64,000 bases of DNA from Sipunculus nudus (GCA_026874595.1 CM049311.1:55493676-55557675); one strand, 5' to 3'. Numbered from the stretch's first letter, positions 1 through 12,759 are shown. Numbers and translations are program-made. Notes: generated from the letters alone by a model not told the origin.

Positions 1-187
1 TTGTGCATGCGGGTTTTAATTTTTACAAAGTTGCTAAAACTTGTGGGGACCGTGTATGATTAAACAAAAGAGGCCATGGGCAGAAAGGCCATGAAACGCC
101 AATTCATATGGTGTACAGTTTATGTACCTAAAATGTGTAGTTTTGGAGATATGGTTAAACAATGATAGTAGGTACGGGGTTGCAGTG

Positions 188-203
188 CAGCGCCCCCTAG
201 CGG
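188..203 (-). promoter_or_regulatory. CTCF-like motif a of the satellite unit
   Basis: Read on the minus strand this is CCGCTAGGGGGCGCTGCA with its flank. It fits the known bilaterian CTCF core CCDSYAGRKGGCRSY at every position. The same site recurs at 1462, 2736, 4010, 5284 and 6558, always in the same orientation. Binding is an inference from sequence only. Confidence 0.45.
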
Positions 204-642
204 TAATTTTCGAAAAACTGAAAAAGTGCTCTCGAGACATTAATGTATGACGTAACATGTATCAGTTTCAAAAGGATGCCTGCATATCTGTGGCCTATAG
301 GGCATGTCACCGTGAAATCGCGAAATCTCATTCGACGAGAAACGGTGCGAGATTTTGCAAGATTTTTGGTTGGATCACCGAGAACTCACCAAGGGCTACA
401 AGATGCAAAAATTTTGACCTCTCTAGCATAAAAACTGACAGAGTTAGAAGCTGAAAACTGCATATTTTCAAAATTCAAAAGTTTTACCCCAAAAATAGAG
501 AAATCTGGCAAAAGCGCACTTTGGCACCTATGCGCAAAAATAAGCCCATGGACCCTAGTTTAAGGTGCTGTGATGGAAATGGCCCAATGTTTAATAGTTC
601 TGGAGGTATAGCACCAAAACAAATTTTCATGTTTTTTCATCT

Positions 643-662
643 GCAACGCCCCCTGGCGGCCA
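643..662 (-). promoter_or_regulatory. CTCF-like motif b of the satellite unit
   Basis: The minus strand reads TGGCCGCCAGGGGGCGTTGC, which matches the CTCF core except for one position near its end (T where S is expected). It recurs at 1917, 3191, 4465, 5739 and 7013 and points the same way as motif a. The two are 455 bp apart and lie in similar surroundings, which suggests an internal duplication of the unit. Confidence 0.4.
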
Positions 663-926
663 TTTCCAAAATCTGAAAAAACAATTTCGAGATATTCTTA
701 TGTTGCATAAAATATCTCAGAATCAGTAAAATTGCTGCAAATTTGGAAAATATCACGAAATTCCATGATTTCACCCCAAAATTGCGTAACCATGGTAACA
801 GCGAAATGAGGCAATTTTGCAGTGCTGGAAGTGGCCATGCAGTGGCAAATAAAACGGGCTACAGATTAGGTGCCTACGGCTATTTTTGACGAAGGTATGA
901 AGAAAAAACCGTTTTTGAGCTTTTTG

Positions 927-961
927 GTGACCCTGACCTTGACCCTTGACCGATCATGACC
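927..961. promoter_or_regulatory. Cluster of TGACC half-sites in the satellite unit
   Basis: Four or five TGACC-type half-sites follow one another within 35 bases, including TGACCTTGA, the reverse complement of the extended nuclear-receptor half-site TCAAGGTCA. The cluster recurs in every unit. Function is not shown; it may be just a simple repeat of the TE from which the unit came. Confidence 0.25.
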
Positions 962-3900
962 AAAAACAATAGGCTCCGAGAAGAACCGATTATACACTCT
1001 ATCTATAAGTTTCAGGACGATTGGTGCAAAATTGTGGCCTGTAGAGCGAGGACATACAGACAAACAAACAAACGGAACTGATCAACATACTTGTCGAAAT
1101 CTCTGATTCCGGCAAGCAATAAACTATAACGCGACAGAAATGGCAAACCGGCCCGCAAAGAGTGCCTGTGGTTCCTTATTTTATACGGCGAACGCTATAA
1201 TTTTTGCAGTCACGGGAAAGCGTGTCTGTCTTTCATACTAAAACGCGTGCATGCATGCGTGATGGCATATGTATTTGTGCATGCGGGTTTTAATTTTTAC
1301 AAAGTTGCTAAAACTTGTGGGGACCGTGTATGATTAAACAAAAGAGGCCATGGGCAGAAAGGCCATGAAACGCCAATTCATATGGTGTACAGTTTATGTA
1401 CCTAAAATGTGTAGTTTTGGAGATATGGTTAAACAATGATAGTAGGTACGGGGTTGCAGTGCAGCGCCCCCTAGCGGTAATTTTCGAAAAACTGAAAAAG
1501 TGCTCTCGAGACATTAATGTATGACGTAACATGTATCAGTTTCAAAAGGATGCCTGCATATCTGTGGCCTATAGGGCATGTCACCGTGAAATCGCGAAAT
1601 CTCATTCGACGAGAAACGGTGCGAGATTTTGCAAGATTTTTGGTTGGATCACCGAGAACTCACCAAGGGCTACAAGATGCAAAAATTTTGACCTCTCTAG
1701 CATAAAAACTGACAGAGTTAGAAGCTGAAAACTGCATATTTTCAAAATTCAAAAGTTTTACCCCAAAAATAGAGAAATCTGGCAAAAGCGCACTTTGGCA
1801 CCTATGCGCAAAAATAAGCCCATGGACCCTAGTTTAAGGTGCTGTGATGGAAATGGCCCAATGTTTAATAGTTCTGGAGGTATAGCACCAAAACAAATTT
1901 TCATGTTTTTTCATCTGCAACGCCCCCTGGCGGCCATTTCCAAAATCTGAAAAAACAATTTCGAGATATTCTTATGTTGCATAAAATATCTCAGAATCAG
2001 TAAAATTGCTGCAAATTTGGAAAATATCACGAAATTCCATGATTTCACCCCAAAATTGCGTAACCATGGTAACAGCGAAATGAGGCAATTTTGCAGTGCT
2101 GGAAGTGGCCATGCAGTGGCAAATAAAACGGGCTACAGATTAGGTGCCTACGGCTATTTTTGACGAAGGTATGAAGAAAAAACCGTTTTTGAGCTTTTTG
2201 GTGACCCTGACCTTGACCCTTGACCGATCATGACCAAAAACAATAGGCTCCGAGAAGAACCGACTATACACTCTATCTATAAGTTTCAGGACGATTGGTG
2301 CAAAATTGTGGCCTGTAGAGCGAGGACATACAGACAAACAAACAAACGGAACTGATCAACATACTTGTCGAAATCTCTGATTCCGGCAAGCAATAAACTA
2401 TAACGCGACAGAAATGGCAAACCGGCCCGCAAAGAGTGCCTGTGGTTCCTTATTTTATACGGCGAACGCTATAATTTTTGCAGTCACGGGAAAGCGTGTC
2501 TGTCTTTCATACTAAAACGCGTGCATGCATGCGTGATGGCATATGTATTTGTGCATGCGGGTTTTAATTTTTACAAAGTTGCTAAAACTTGTGGGGACCG
2601 TGTATGATTAAACAAAAGAGGCCATGGGCAGAAAGGCCATGAAACGCCAATTCATATGGTGTACAGTTTATGTACCTAAAATGTGTAGTTTTGGAGATAT
2701 GGTTAAACAATGATAGTAGGTACGGGGTTGCAGTGCAGCGCCCCCTAGCGGTAATTTTCGAAAAACTGAAAAAGTGCTCTCGAGACATTAATGTATGACG
2801 TAACATGTATCAGTTTCAAAAGGATGCCTGCATATCTGTGGCCTATAGGGCATGTCACCGTGAAATCGCGAAATCTCATTCGACGAGAAACGGTGCGAGA
2901 TTTTGCAAGATTTTTGGTTGGATCACCGAGAACTCACCAAGGGCTACAAGATGCAAAAATTTTGACCTCTCTAGCATAAAAACTGACAGAGTTAGAAGCT
3001 GAAAACTGCATATTTTCAAAATTCAAAAGTTTTACCCCAAAAATAGAGAAATCTGGCAAAAGCGCACTTTGGCACCTATGCGCAAAAATAAGCCCATGGA
3101 CCCTAGTTTAAGGTGCTGTGATGGAAATGGCCCAATGTTTAATAGTTCTGGAGGTATAGCACCAAAACAAATTTTCATGTTTTTTCATCTGCAACGCCCC
3201 CTGGCGGCCATTTCCAAAATCTGAAAAAACAATTTCGAGATATTCTTATGTTGCATAAAATATCTCAGAATCAGTAAAATTGCTGCAAATTTGGAAAATA
3301 TCACGAAATTCCATGATTTCACCCCAAAATTGCGTAACCATGGTAACAGCGAAATGAGGCAATTTTGCAGTGCTGGAAGTGGCCATGCAGTGGCAAATAA
3401 AACGGGCTACAGATTAGGTGCCTACGGCTATTTTTGACGAAGGTATGAAGAAAAAACCGTTTTTGAGCTTTTTGGTGACCCTGACCTTGACCCTTGACCG
3501 ATCATGACCAAAAACAATAGGCTCCGAGAAGAACCGATTATACACTCTATCTATAAGTTTCAGGACGATTGGTGCAAAATTGTGGCCTGTAGAGCGAGGA
3601 CATACAGACAAACAAACAAACGGAACTGATCAACATACTTGTCGAAATCTCTGATTCCGGCAAGCAATAAACTATAACGCGACAGAAATGGCAAACCGGC
3701 CCGCAAAGAGTGCCTGTGGTTCCTTATTTTATACGGCGAACGCTATAATTTTTGCAGTCACGGGAAAGCGTGTCTGTCTTTCATACTAAAACGCGTGCAT
3801 GCATGCGTGATGGCATATGTATTTGTGCATGCGGGTTTTAATTTTTACAAAGTTGCTAAAACTTGTGGGGACCGTGTATGATTAAACAAAAGAGGCCATG

Positions 3901-6900
3901 GGCAGAAAGGCCATGAAACGCCAATTCATATGGTGTACAGTTTATGTACCTAAAATGTGTAGTTTTGGAGATATGGTTAAACAATGATAGTAGGTACGGG
4001 GTTGCAGTGCAGCGCCCCCTAGCGGTAATTTTCGAAAAACTGAAAAAGTGCTCTCGAGACATTAATGTATGACGTAACATGTATCAGTTTCAAAAGGATG
4101 CCTGCATATCTGTGGCCTATAGGGCATGTCACCGTGAAATCGCGAAATCTCATTCGACGAGAAACGGTGCGAGATTTTGCAAGATTTTTGGTTGGATCAC
4201 CGAGAACTCACCAAGGGCTACAAGATGCAAAAATTTTGACCTCTCTAGCATAAAAACTGACAGAGTTAGAAGCTGAAAACTGCATATTTTCAAAATTCAA
4301 AAGTTTTACCCCAAAAATAGAGAAATCTGGCAAAAGCGCACTTTGGCACCTATGCGCAAAAATAAGCCCATGGACCCTAGTTTAAGGTGCTGTGATGGAA
4401 ATGGCCCAATGTTTAATAGTTCTGGAGGTATAGCACCAAAACAAATTTTCATGTTTTTTCATCTGCAACGCCCCCTGGCGGCCATTTCCAAAATCTGAAA
4501 AAACAATTTCGAGATATTCTTATGTTGCATAAAATATCTCAGAATCAGTAAAATTGCTGCAAATTTGGAAAATATCACGAAATTCCATGATTTCACCCCA
4601 AAATTGGGTGACCATGGTAACAGCGAAATGAGGCAATTTTGCAGTGCTGGAAGTGGCCATGCAGTGGCAAATAAAACGGGCTACAGATTAGGTGCCTACG
4701 GCTATTTTTGACGAAGGTATGAAGAAAAAACCGTTTTTGAGCTTTTTGGTGACCCTGACCTTGACCCTTGACCGATCATGACCAAAAACAATAGGCTCCG
4801 AGAAGAACCGATTATACACTCTATCTATAAGTTTCAGGACGATTGGTGCAAAATTGTGGCCTGTAGAGCGAGGACATACAGACAAACAAACAAACGGAAC
4901 TGATCAACATACTTGTCGAAATCTCTGATTCCGGCAAGCAATAAACTATAACGCGACAGAAATGGCAAACCGGCCCGCAAAGAGTGCCTGTGGTTCCTTA
5001 TTTTATACGGCGAACGCTATAATTTTTGCAGTCACGGGAAAGCGTGTCTGTCTTTCATACTAAAACGCGTGCATGCATGCGTGATGGCATATGTATTTGT
5101 GCATGCGGGTTTTAATTTTTACAAAGTTGCTAAAACTTGTGGGGACCGTGTATGATTAAACAAAAGAGGCCATGGGCAGAAAGGCCATGAAACGCCAATT
5201 CATATGGTGTACAGTTTATGTACCTAAAATGTGTAGTTTTGGAGATATGGTTAAACAATGATAGTAGGTACGGGGTTGCAGTGCAGCGCCCCCTAGCGGT
5301 AATTTTCGAAAAACTGAAAAAGTGCTCTCGAGACATTAATGTATGACGTAACATGTATCAGTTTCAAAAGGATGCCTGCATATCTGTGGCCTATAGGGCA
5401 TGTCACCGTGAAATCGCGAAATCTCATTCGACGAGAAACGGTGCGAGATTTTGCAAGATTTTTGGTTGGATCACCGAGAACTCACCAAGGGCTACAAGAT
5501 GCAAAAATTTTGACCTCTCTAGCATAAAAACTGACAGAGTTAGAAGCTGAAAACTGCATATTTTCAAAATTCAAAAGTTTTACCCCAAAAATAGAGAAAT
5601 CTGGCAAAAGCGCACTTTGGCACCTATGCGCAAAAATAAGCCCATGGACCCTAGTTTAAGGTGCTGTGATGGAAATGGCCCAATGTTTAATAGTTCTGGA
5701 GGTATAGCACCAAAACAAATTTTCATGTTTTTTCATCTGCAACGCCCCCTGGCGGCCATTTCCAAAATCTGAAAAAACAATTTCGAGATATTCTTATGTT
5801 GCATAAAATATCTCAGAATCAGTAAAATTGCTGCAAATTTGGAAAATATCACGAAATTCCATGATTTCACCCCAAAATTGCGTAACCATGGTAACAGCGA
5901 AATGAGGCAATTTTGCAGTGCTGGAAGTGGCCATGCAGTGGCAAATAAAACGGGCTACAGATTAGGTGCCTACGGCTATTTTTGACGAAGGTATGAAGAA
6001 AAAACCGTTTTTGAGCTTTTTGGTGACCCTGACCTTGACCCTTGACCGATCATGACCAAAAACAATAGGCTCCGAGAAGAACCGATTATACACTCTATCT
6101 ATAAGTTTCAGGACGATTGGTGCAAAATTGTGGCCTGTAGAGCGAGGACATACAGACAAACAAACAAACGGAACTGATCAACATACTTGTCGAAATCTCT
6201 GATTCCGGCAAGCAATAAACTATAACGCGACAGAAATGGCAAACCGGCCCGCAAAGAGTGCCTGTGGTTCCTTATTTTATACGGCGAACGCTATAATTTT
6301 TGCAGTCACGGGAAAGCGTGTCTGTCTTTCATACTAAAACGCGTGCATGCATGCGTGATGGCATATGTATTTGTGCATGCGGGTTTTAATTTTTACAAAG
6401 TTGCTAAAACTTGTGGGGACCGTGTATGATTAAACAAAAGAGGCCATGGGCAGAAAGGCCATGAAACGCCAATTCATATGGTGTACAGTTTATGTACCTA
6501 AAATGTGTAGTTTTGGAGATATGGTTAAACAATGATAGTAGGTACGGGGTTGCAGTGCAGCGCCCCCTAGCGGTAATTTTCGAAAAACTGAAAAAGTGCT
6601 CTCGAGACATTAATGTATGACGTAACATGTATCAGTTTCAAAAGGATGCCTGCATATCTGTGGCCTATAGGGCATGTCACCGTGAAATCGCGAAATCTCA
6701 TTCGACGAGAAACGGTGCGAGATTTTGCAAGATTTTTGGTTGGATCACCGAGAACTCACCAAGGGCTACAAGATGCAAAAATTTTGACCTCTCTAGCATA
6801 AAAACTGACAGAGTTAGAAGCTGAAAACTGCATATTTTCAAAATTCAAAAGTTTTACCCCAAAAATAGAGAAATCTGGCAAAAGCGCACTTTGGCACCTA

Positions 6901-7611
6901 TGCGCAAAAATAAGCCCATGGACCCTAGTTTAAGGTGCTGTGATGGAAATGGCCCAATGTTTAATAGTTCTGGAGGTATAGCACCAAAACAAATTTTCAT
7001 GTTTTTTCATCTGCAACGCCCCCTGGCGGCCATTTCCAAAATCTGAAAAAACAATTTCGAGATATTCTTATGTTGCATAAAATATCTCAGAATCAGTAAA
7101 ATTGCTGCAAATTTGGAAAATATCACGAAATTCCATGATTTCACCCCAAAATTGCGTAACCATGGTAACAGCGAAATGAGGCAATTTTGCAGTGCTGGAA
7201 GTGGCCATGCAGTGGCAAATAAAACGGGCTACAGATTAGGTGCCTACGGCTATTTTTGACGAAGGTATGAAGAAAAAACCGTTTTTGAGCTTTTTGGTGA
7301 CCCTGACCTTGACCCTTGACCGATCATGACCAAAAACAATAGGCTCCGAGAAGAACCGATTATACACTCTATCTATAAGTTTCAGGACGATTGGTGCAAA
7401 ATTGTGGCCTGTAGAGCGAGGACATACAGACAAACAAACAAACGGAACTGATCAACATACTTGTCGAAATCTCTGATTCCGGCAAGCAACAAACAGACAA
7501 ACAGACATACGCAACTGACCAATATGCTTGCCGAAATCTTTGATTCCGGCAAGCAACAAACATCACTGCTGCAATTCTGGCTTGGGTGCACACAACACAA
7601 AAACTAGAATA

Positions 7612-9350
7612 TGGGTAGTCTACAAGGGACTACGTGTATCTGCCAAAATCAAAGTGGGAAAGGTGAAGTGAGGCATGGATTGAGTGGCAAGGGGAAATAG
7701 AGTGAGGTGTGCTGCATAAAAGCCTTGATGTCTGCAGCAAAATGTGTATGTCAGTTGCGCCACCTGGCATAAAATCAAGAAAGCTATTCAGGATGTATAA
7801 ACCTGCAAAAATTCAGAGGGATAAGTCAAACCACTGCTAAATATGAGTGATTTTATCCCAAGGCAGATGAACAGATGGACGCTGTGCAAAAATGATTGCA
7901 GGTGGTGCCACCAGTTTTGCGTATGATAAAGAGCTATGGATGATCTATATACATGCAAAATTTTGGCCCAACTGGTCAAACGGTTCCCGAGATATGACCT
8001 TGGATGTCTGCAGCTTAAACGTGAATGTAGGTGGTGCCACCTGGCATAAAATCAAGAAAGCTATTCAGGATGTATACACATGAAAAATATCAGGTGGATA
8101 AGTCCAACCAATGCAGAGATATGAGTGTTTTTATCCCAAGGCAGATGAACAGACGGACGCTGTGCAAAAATAGTGGCAGGTGGTGCCACCAATTTTGTAT
8201 ATGATTAAGAGATATGTGAGATCTATACACATGCAAAGTTTCAGGGGGATATGTCACACCAGTCCTGAGATATAAGCCTGAATGTCTGTAGCGTATACAT
8301 AAATGTAGGTGGCGCCACCTGCCACAAAATCAAGAAAGCTATCAAAGATGTATAAACCTGCAAAATTTTAGGCAGATATGTCAAACCACTGCCGAGATAT
8401 GAGTGATTTTATCCCACAGCAAGCAAACAGATGGACGCTGCGCAAAAATTATTGCAGGTAGCGCCACCAGTTTTGCGTATGATAAAGAGCTATGTGAGAT
8501 CTATAAACATGCAAAATTTCTGCCCAATCTGTCATATTGTTCCTGAGATATGAGCTTCGATGTCTGCAGCATATATTTGAATGTAGGTGGCGCCACCTGT
8601 CATAAAATAAAAAAAGCTGTCAAGGATGTATAAGCCTGCAAAATATCAGATGCATGGATAAGTCAAACCACTGCCCAGATATGAGTGATTTTATCCCAAG
8701 GCAGATGAACAGATGGACGCTGTGCAAAAATGGTTGCAGGTGGCACCATCGGTTTTGTGTATGATAAAGAGCTATGAGAGATCTATCCACATGCAAAAGT
8801 TTGGCCCAACTGGTCAAACGGTTCCTGAGATATGAGCTCGGATGTCTGCAGCTCAAACGTGAATGTAGGTGGTGCCACCTGTCATAAAATCAAGAAAGCT
8901 ATTCAGGATGTATACACATGAAAAATATCAGGTGGATAAGTCCAACCAATGCAGAGATACGAGTGTTTTTATCCCAAGGCAGATGAACAGATGGACGCTG
9001 TGCAAAAATGGTTGCAGGTGGCCCCACCATTTTTAGTGTATGTTACAAAGCTTTCCAAGGGCTACATTTGTGCAAAATCTTTAGTCTTATCAGTCAAACA
9101 ATCCCTGAGATATGTGAGTTTATGTGTGGGAACAGACGCACAAATGGATGCTAAGCAGAGAGAAAAGGTCAGAGGTCAACCAAAAATGAGGGTGCAGCAG
9201 TTTCCATGTGACCAATCGTAATTCCGAATTTGAAAAAATTCTGCAAAGTGGGTATGGAGGAGTTCTGTTGAAACCTATGCGGCAATGGTGGCAGTGTCTG
9301 CGTCCGACTGAAAACATAGTATCCACAAAACTCTGTTTTGGCGGATACAA
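7612..9350 (+). mobile_element. TATCCGCC-family repeat, copy A
   Basis: The left end carries TATCTGCCAAAATCAAAGT (7,637-7,655). The right end has its inverse ACTCTGTTTTGGCGGATA (9,330-9,347), which also pairs with the adjacent TATCCACAAAAC to make a terminal hairpin. A 5' subterminal inverted repeat plus a 3' hairpin is the known layout of Helentron-associated non-autonomous elements. The core is an array of about 280-bp dimers, each half centred on GGTGGYGCCACC near 7752, 7897, 8031, 8178, 8308, 8459, 8586, 8736, 8868 and 9016. The uninterrupted host sequence at 18,160-18,220 shows it was inserted in the composite repeat between CACACAACACtAAAAA and GATTGTAGCTGG. Confidence 0.75.
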
Positions 9351-9769
9351 TGATTGTAGCTGGCACCACCAGTCTTAAATACAACTAAGAGATATATACA
9401 TATGCCCAATGTCAGACTGATATGTCAAACCCCTCCTGTGAATAAGCAGGGACATACACTGTGCAAAAATTATTATAGATGGCGCCACCTGTCTTGTACA
9501 CTGTAACACTACCTGATATGTATAAACATGCCCAATTTTAGGCTGATGTATTGAATTCCTCTGTAGAAATAGGCAGGCGCATACACTGCAAAAGTCAATG
9601 TAGGTGGCACCACCTGTCTTGTAAATGAGAATACCATCAAAGACGCATAGACAGGTCAAAATATCAGTCCAATACATCAAACTTCCCCAGAGTTTGATGC
9701 ACTGGGCTGACAAGGCTTAGGTGAGTAAGGCAGTTGCCCCCGAGTGACCTTTGACAAATTGCTGCCTCA

Positions 9770-10000
9770 AGCTACTGCAATGAGTGAACTCTTGACGTGC
9801 ACCTGGCTAGACTGAGTGAACTTTGACCTGTACCTGGCTGCACTGAGTGAACTCTGGACCTGTTGCATAATCTGACACAGTTGGCAGTCTGCCAAAGCTA
9901 TAAATAGAATGCAGCTACTGCACTGAGTGAACTCTTGACCTATACCTGGCAGCACTTCTTCTAATCCTGGCACTGTGCCTAAAATATTTATAGAGCTGAC
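9770..10000 (+). repeat. ACTGAGTGAACTC minisatellite segment
   Basis: Diverged units of about 60-100 bp carry CTGCACTGAGTGAACTC, GACCTGTTGCATAATCTG and CTGCCAAAGCTATAAATAG. The same segment lies at 18,480-18,980, 35,790-35,960, 43,850-44,310 and 63,300-63,500 in the other copies. TATAAATAG resembles a TATA box and recurs in most units. Confidence 0.7.
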
Positions 10001-10539
10001 AACATCTTGGCTATTGGCCAACATCAAGGCACTGGCAATCTGCCAATGGTAAACCAAGTGCTGCCATCTGTACACAAAAGTGGTCCTTACTTAAAAAAAC
10101 TTTGAAATTTATTTTCCCAATACAAAATGCTTTTCAGCTGACTTTTGTATAAAAAAAAGAAATCAGGAATATATGTAAAATTATTACAGATGCATACTGA
10201 ATGCAAAATTAAAATATAGATATATCTCACTGATGGCAAATTCTTGAATTAAGTTGAGTAGGGATACCAATAATTTATAATCTAAGTACAGTTGTCTTAT
10301 ATAGCCACAGAGAGCTGAATACCCATGATTGTAACATTGCCTGGTATGATGAATAACTAAAATCATAAATCTAAATTTTTTAAAAGCTTTTAAAAATATT
10401 TCTTTTCAATATTAACCAAAGATAACCTAAAATCTAAATATCTAGTGGCATGATGTAACAGATGCTGATAAACTGGTGCCAGGCTAGATGTAACAGCATC
10501 ACACAGCTAACATATAGGGTAAAATGACTCAATTCAATC

Positions 10540-11340
10540 TCCATAATTCAGCCAAAAATCATTCATGTGGAACCATTAATGACAATTATTATAAGAATTA
10601 TTGTAGGGATTATTCTTGTAAAATATTTAACAAACTGGCTTCAGTGGCATCAGTCGAACAACGTTTCACAGGTTTATAACTCATATAGGAAGATACAGCA
10701 AACTGGCTAAGTTCAGCTTCCCATAACTCAGCCAAAAAGCACTGAACCAAAACCATTTGAACAAACTTGAATTATCAACATCTGAGGATAATTAATGTGC
10801 GAGATTTAAGAATTTGGCCCAGTGGTTTTTGAGAAGAAGATCTTTGTAGCCACTGAGCTAAAATGGGCTGTTACAGCATATGACTAAATTCACCTTCCCA
10901 TAACTAAGCCAAAAGTCACTGAAAAGAGACCATTTGAACAAACTTCAGAAAGCACTACCTTAGGATCATTTCTGTGCGATATTAAACATTTTGGCCACAT
11001 GGTTTCAGAGAAGAAGTTTTTTGACCCCATACAAAAAATGCCAATGCAGGTGGCGCCACCAATACCTCAGTTTCAGATATGACCTATGTGACCAACATTG
11101 GCATAAAATGTGGTGATGATAACTCCAGCCATTTCTGAGATTTAAATTTTAATATGCTTTTTTGCAAAGTTAACAAAGTTCAGCCTCTTGTAACTCGGCC
11201 AAAAATCTCCGAACTGGAACCATTTGAACAAACTTGAGAAAGATTGTTCCAGGGATCATTTCTGTGAAATATTGGACAATTTGGCTGGACAGTTTCAGGT
11301 AAGAAGATTTTTAAAGCTTTTTTAGCTTTTTCCCTATAAA
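10540..11340 (+). repeat. Diverged roughly 200-bp tandem units
   Basis: Several units repeat CATAACTCAGCCAAAAATCAC, CCATTTGAACAAACTTGA, GATCATTTCTGTG and a GTTTCAGAGAAGAAG end. They form the 3' half of the composite repeat and recur in the copies at 20,700-21,540 and 45,960-46,760. Confidence 0.7.
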
Positions 11341-11550
11341 ATCAAAGAAAATGCAGTTAGAAAAAAAAAATAAACAAATTCCGATGTAGTTTTTTTGGAT
11401 GACTGATTATTTGCAAAAAATTTGGTGATGCTAGCTCCTGCCGTTTTTAAGATAGCTATGGTTAACGTACAGATGACGCACAACGTACGACGCACAACAC
11501 ACAACGTACACCGTCGCACCATCGCATAAGCTCACAGGTTTGCTAAAAAT

Positions 11551-11902
11551 GTCACATCTATCCCTTTTTGTTTTTCTTGAGCTTAGAGCCTGTAAATGTA
11601 ATCTTACATTTACATATTAATGTCTCTCGTAAAAATCAGAATACAAAAAATCTTTTTTTTTCCTTCCTTTATTATTATTTAATCTACTCCATGTTTTAAA
11701 AAGGAATGTGTTTGTTTAAAAGCTTAAAAAGACTAATTCTACACTGACTTGCCCTCGACCTTTTATTAAAATCATAGTGTCATACAGTTTTATGCCTGAA
11801 TCAACACCTGTCAAATGAACCATCAATGAATGTGACCAGTGACCTTGAACCTTCTGACCCCAGTCGCAAGTATCAATAGGGCTTTTTCTTCAGTGGTAGA
11901 TA

Positions 11903-11948
<46 letters not shown>

Positions 11949-12759
11949 GGAGTTTGAATGCAAAGATTTACCATGAAGAACGTATGGATTGAACTAAGAA
12001 AGGCTACTATATCTTTGATAAAAGCTCTGCTTTAACTCAGAGTAATTAAGCTGTAATTCAGAGAATATAGTTTATATTAAGTGACCTAATTTCAAGTCTT
12101 GTGGTTGAAGCCATCAGGGACTCTCCGAATATTAAGCCAGAGGTGTCTGTATCACGCCTGTATGATTTCTATTCTTAACCAACATCAATCAAACAAACTG
12201 TGATTAACTTAAAACTGTGACCTTGACCCTCTGGCCCCCAAATCAATAGGGCTCTTACTCCAGTGATGGGTCATACACACGTCAAGTTATATTCTAATTG
12301 GTCAATCCAAAATGGAGTTGATATCGACAGACAGACAAAGTGATTACTAAATGGCTCAAGCTTTTTACAAGCAAGGCTCTAATTATGAATGTCATTTCAG
12401 AACAAAAATGAATAAGCCTGTAAATCAGTCAGGAACTTTATAATATTATGCCTAAAGGAATATTGATTCCTCTGTAGGTTCACGCTGAAATTTCTGTGTG
12501 TGTTCTAATGAAGACACTGGGTGAAGACATAGAGACTGGATATTCAAGACAAATCTCTGAATTAGATAAGCTCCATTCAGACTTGGAAATATGGCATTAA
12601 GTTCATTAATAATGGGCTATTCTGACTGACTGGATGAAATATGAAAGTCTTTGAAGAGGTTTCCAATGACAATCTATTTTTTTCTCTTTGAATGAAGTGG
12701 TAAACTGAACAGTCCAAGCACTGATGTCAGTATTTAAGATCTTTTTTTCATATTTTTAG
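11551..12759. other. Unique AT-rich DNA with TA/GA microsatellite
   Basis: No gene or transposon terminus seen. It holds a (TA)n tract followed by (GA)n at 11,902-11,949 and two short GTGACCTTGAACC-type motifs. Confidence 0.6.

Larger units (their letters stand above)
1..7489. repeat. 1,274-bp satellite array, about 5.9 copies
   Basis: Units begin at 1, 1275, 2549, 3823, 5097 and 6371; the last breaks off after about 1,119 bases, and the array probably continues left of the window. The copies are almost identical: by eye I found a T-to-C change at 2264 and two changes at 4607 and 4610 in the fourth unit. Each unit has a diverged internal duplication of about 455 bp, with C-rich cores near offsets 188 and 643, a run of TGACC half-sites near offset 927, and an alternating purine-pyrimidine stretch (GTGCATGCATGCGTG) near offset 1247. 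Short ORFs of 62-74 codons recur in every unit on both strands, but they resemble no family and overlap each other, so I do not call them genes. Such identity points to recent amplification or homogenisation. Confidence 0.97.
7549..11550 (+). mobile_element. Composite Helentron-like repeat, copy H1 (5' end missing)
   Basis: This block shares its order of parts with the copies at 18,000, 43,391 and 60,996. It has the CATCACTGCTG..ATTCTGGC lead, units centred on the palindrome GGTGGCGCCACC, a run of ACTGAGTGAACTC units, then roughly 200-bp units with CATAACTCAGCCAAAAATCAC and CCATTTGAACAAACTTGA. The 3' end is CACACCATCGCATAAGCTC..GCTAAAAA. The usual 5' terminus AACAAGGCCTACAGGCC is absent; instead the satellite array runs into it through a diverged 45-bp duplicate (7,490-7,548). 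No transposase or helicase is encoded. A second repeat is nested at 7,612-9,350. Confidence 0.75.

Noticed and set aside
34-258. Recurrent 62-74 codon ORFs in each satellite unit
   Set aside because: They overlap one another on both strands, have no recognisable domain and no initiation or splice context. Repetition alone explains their recurrence.
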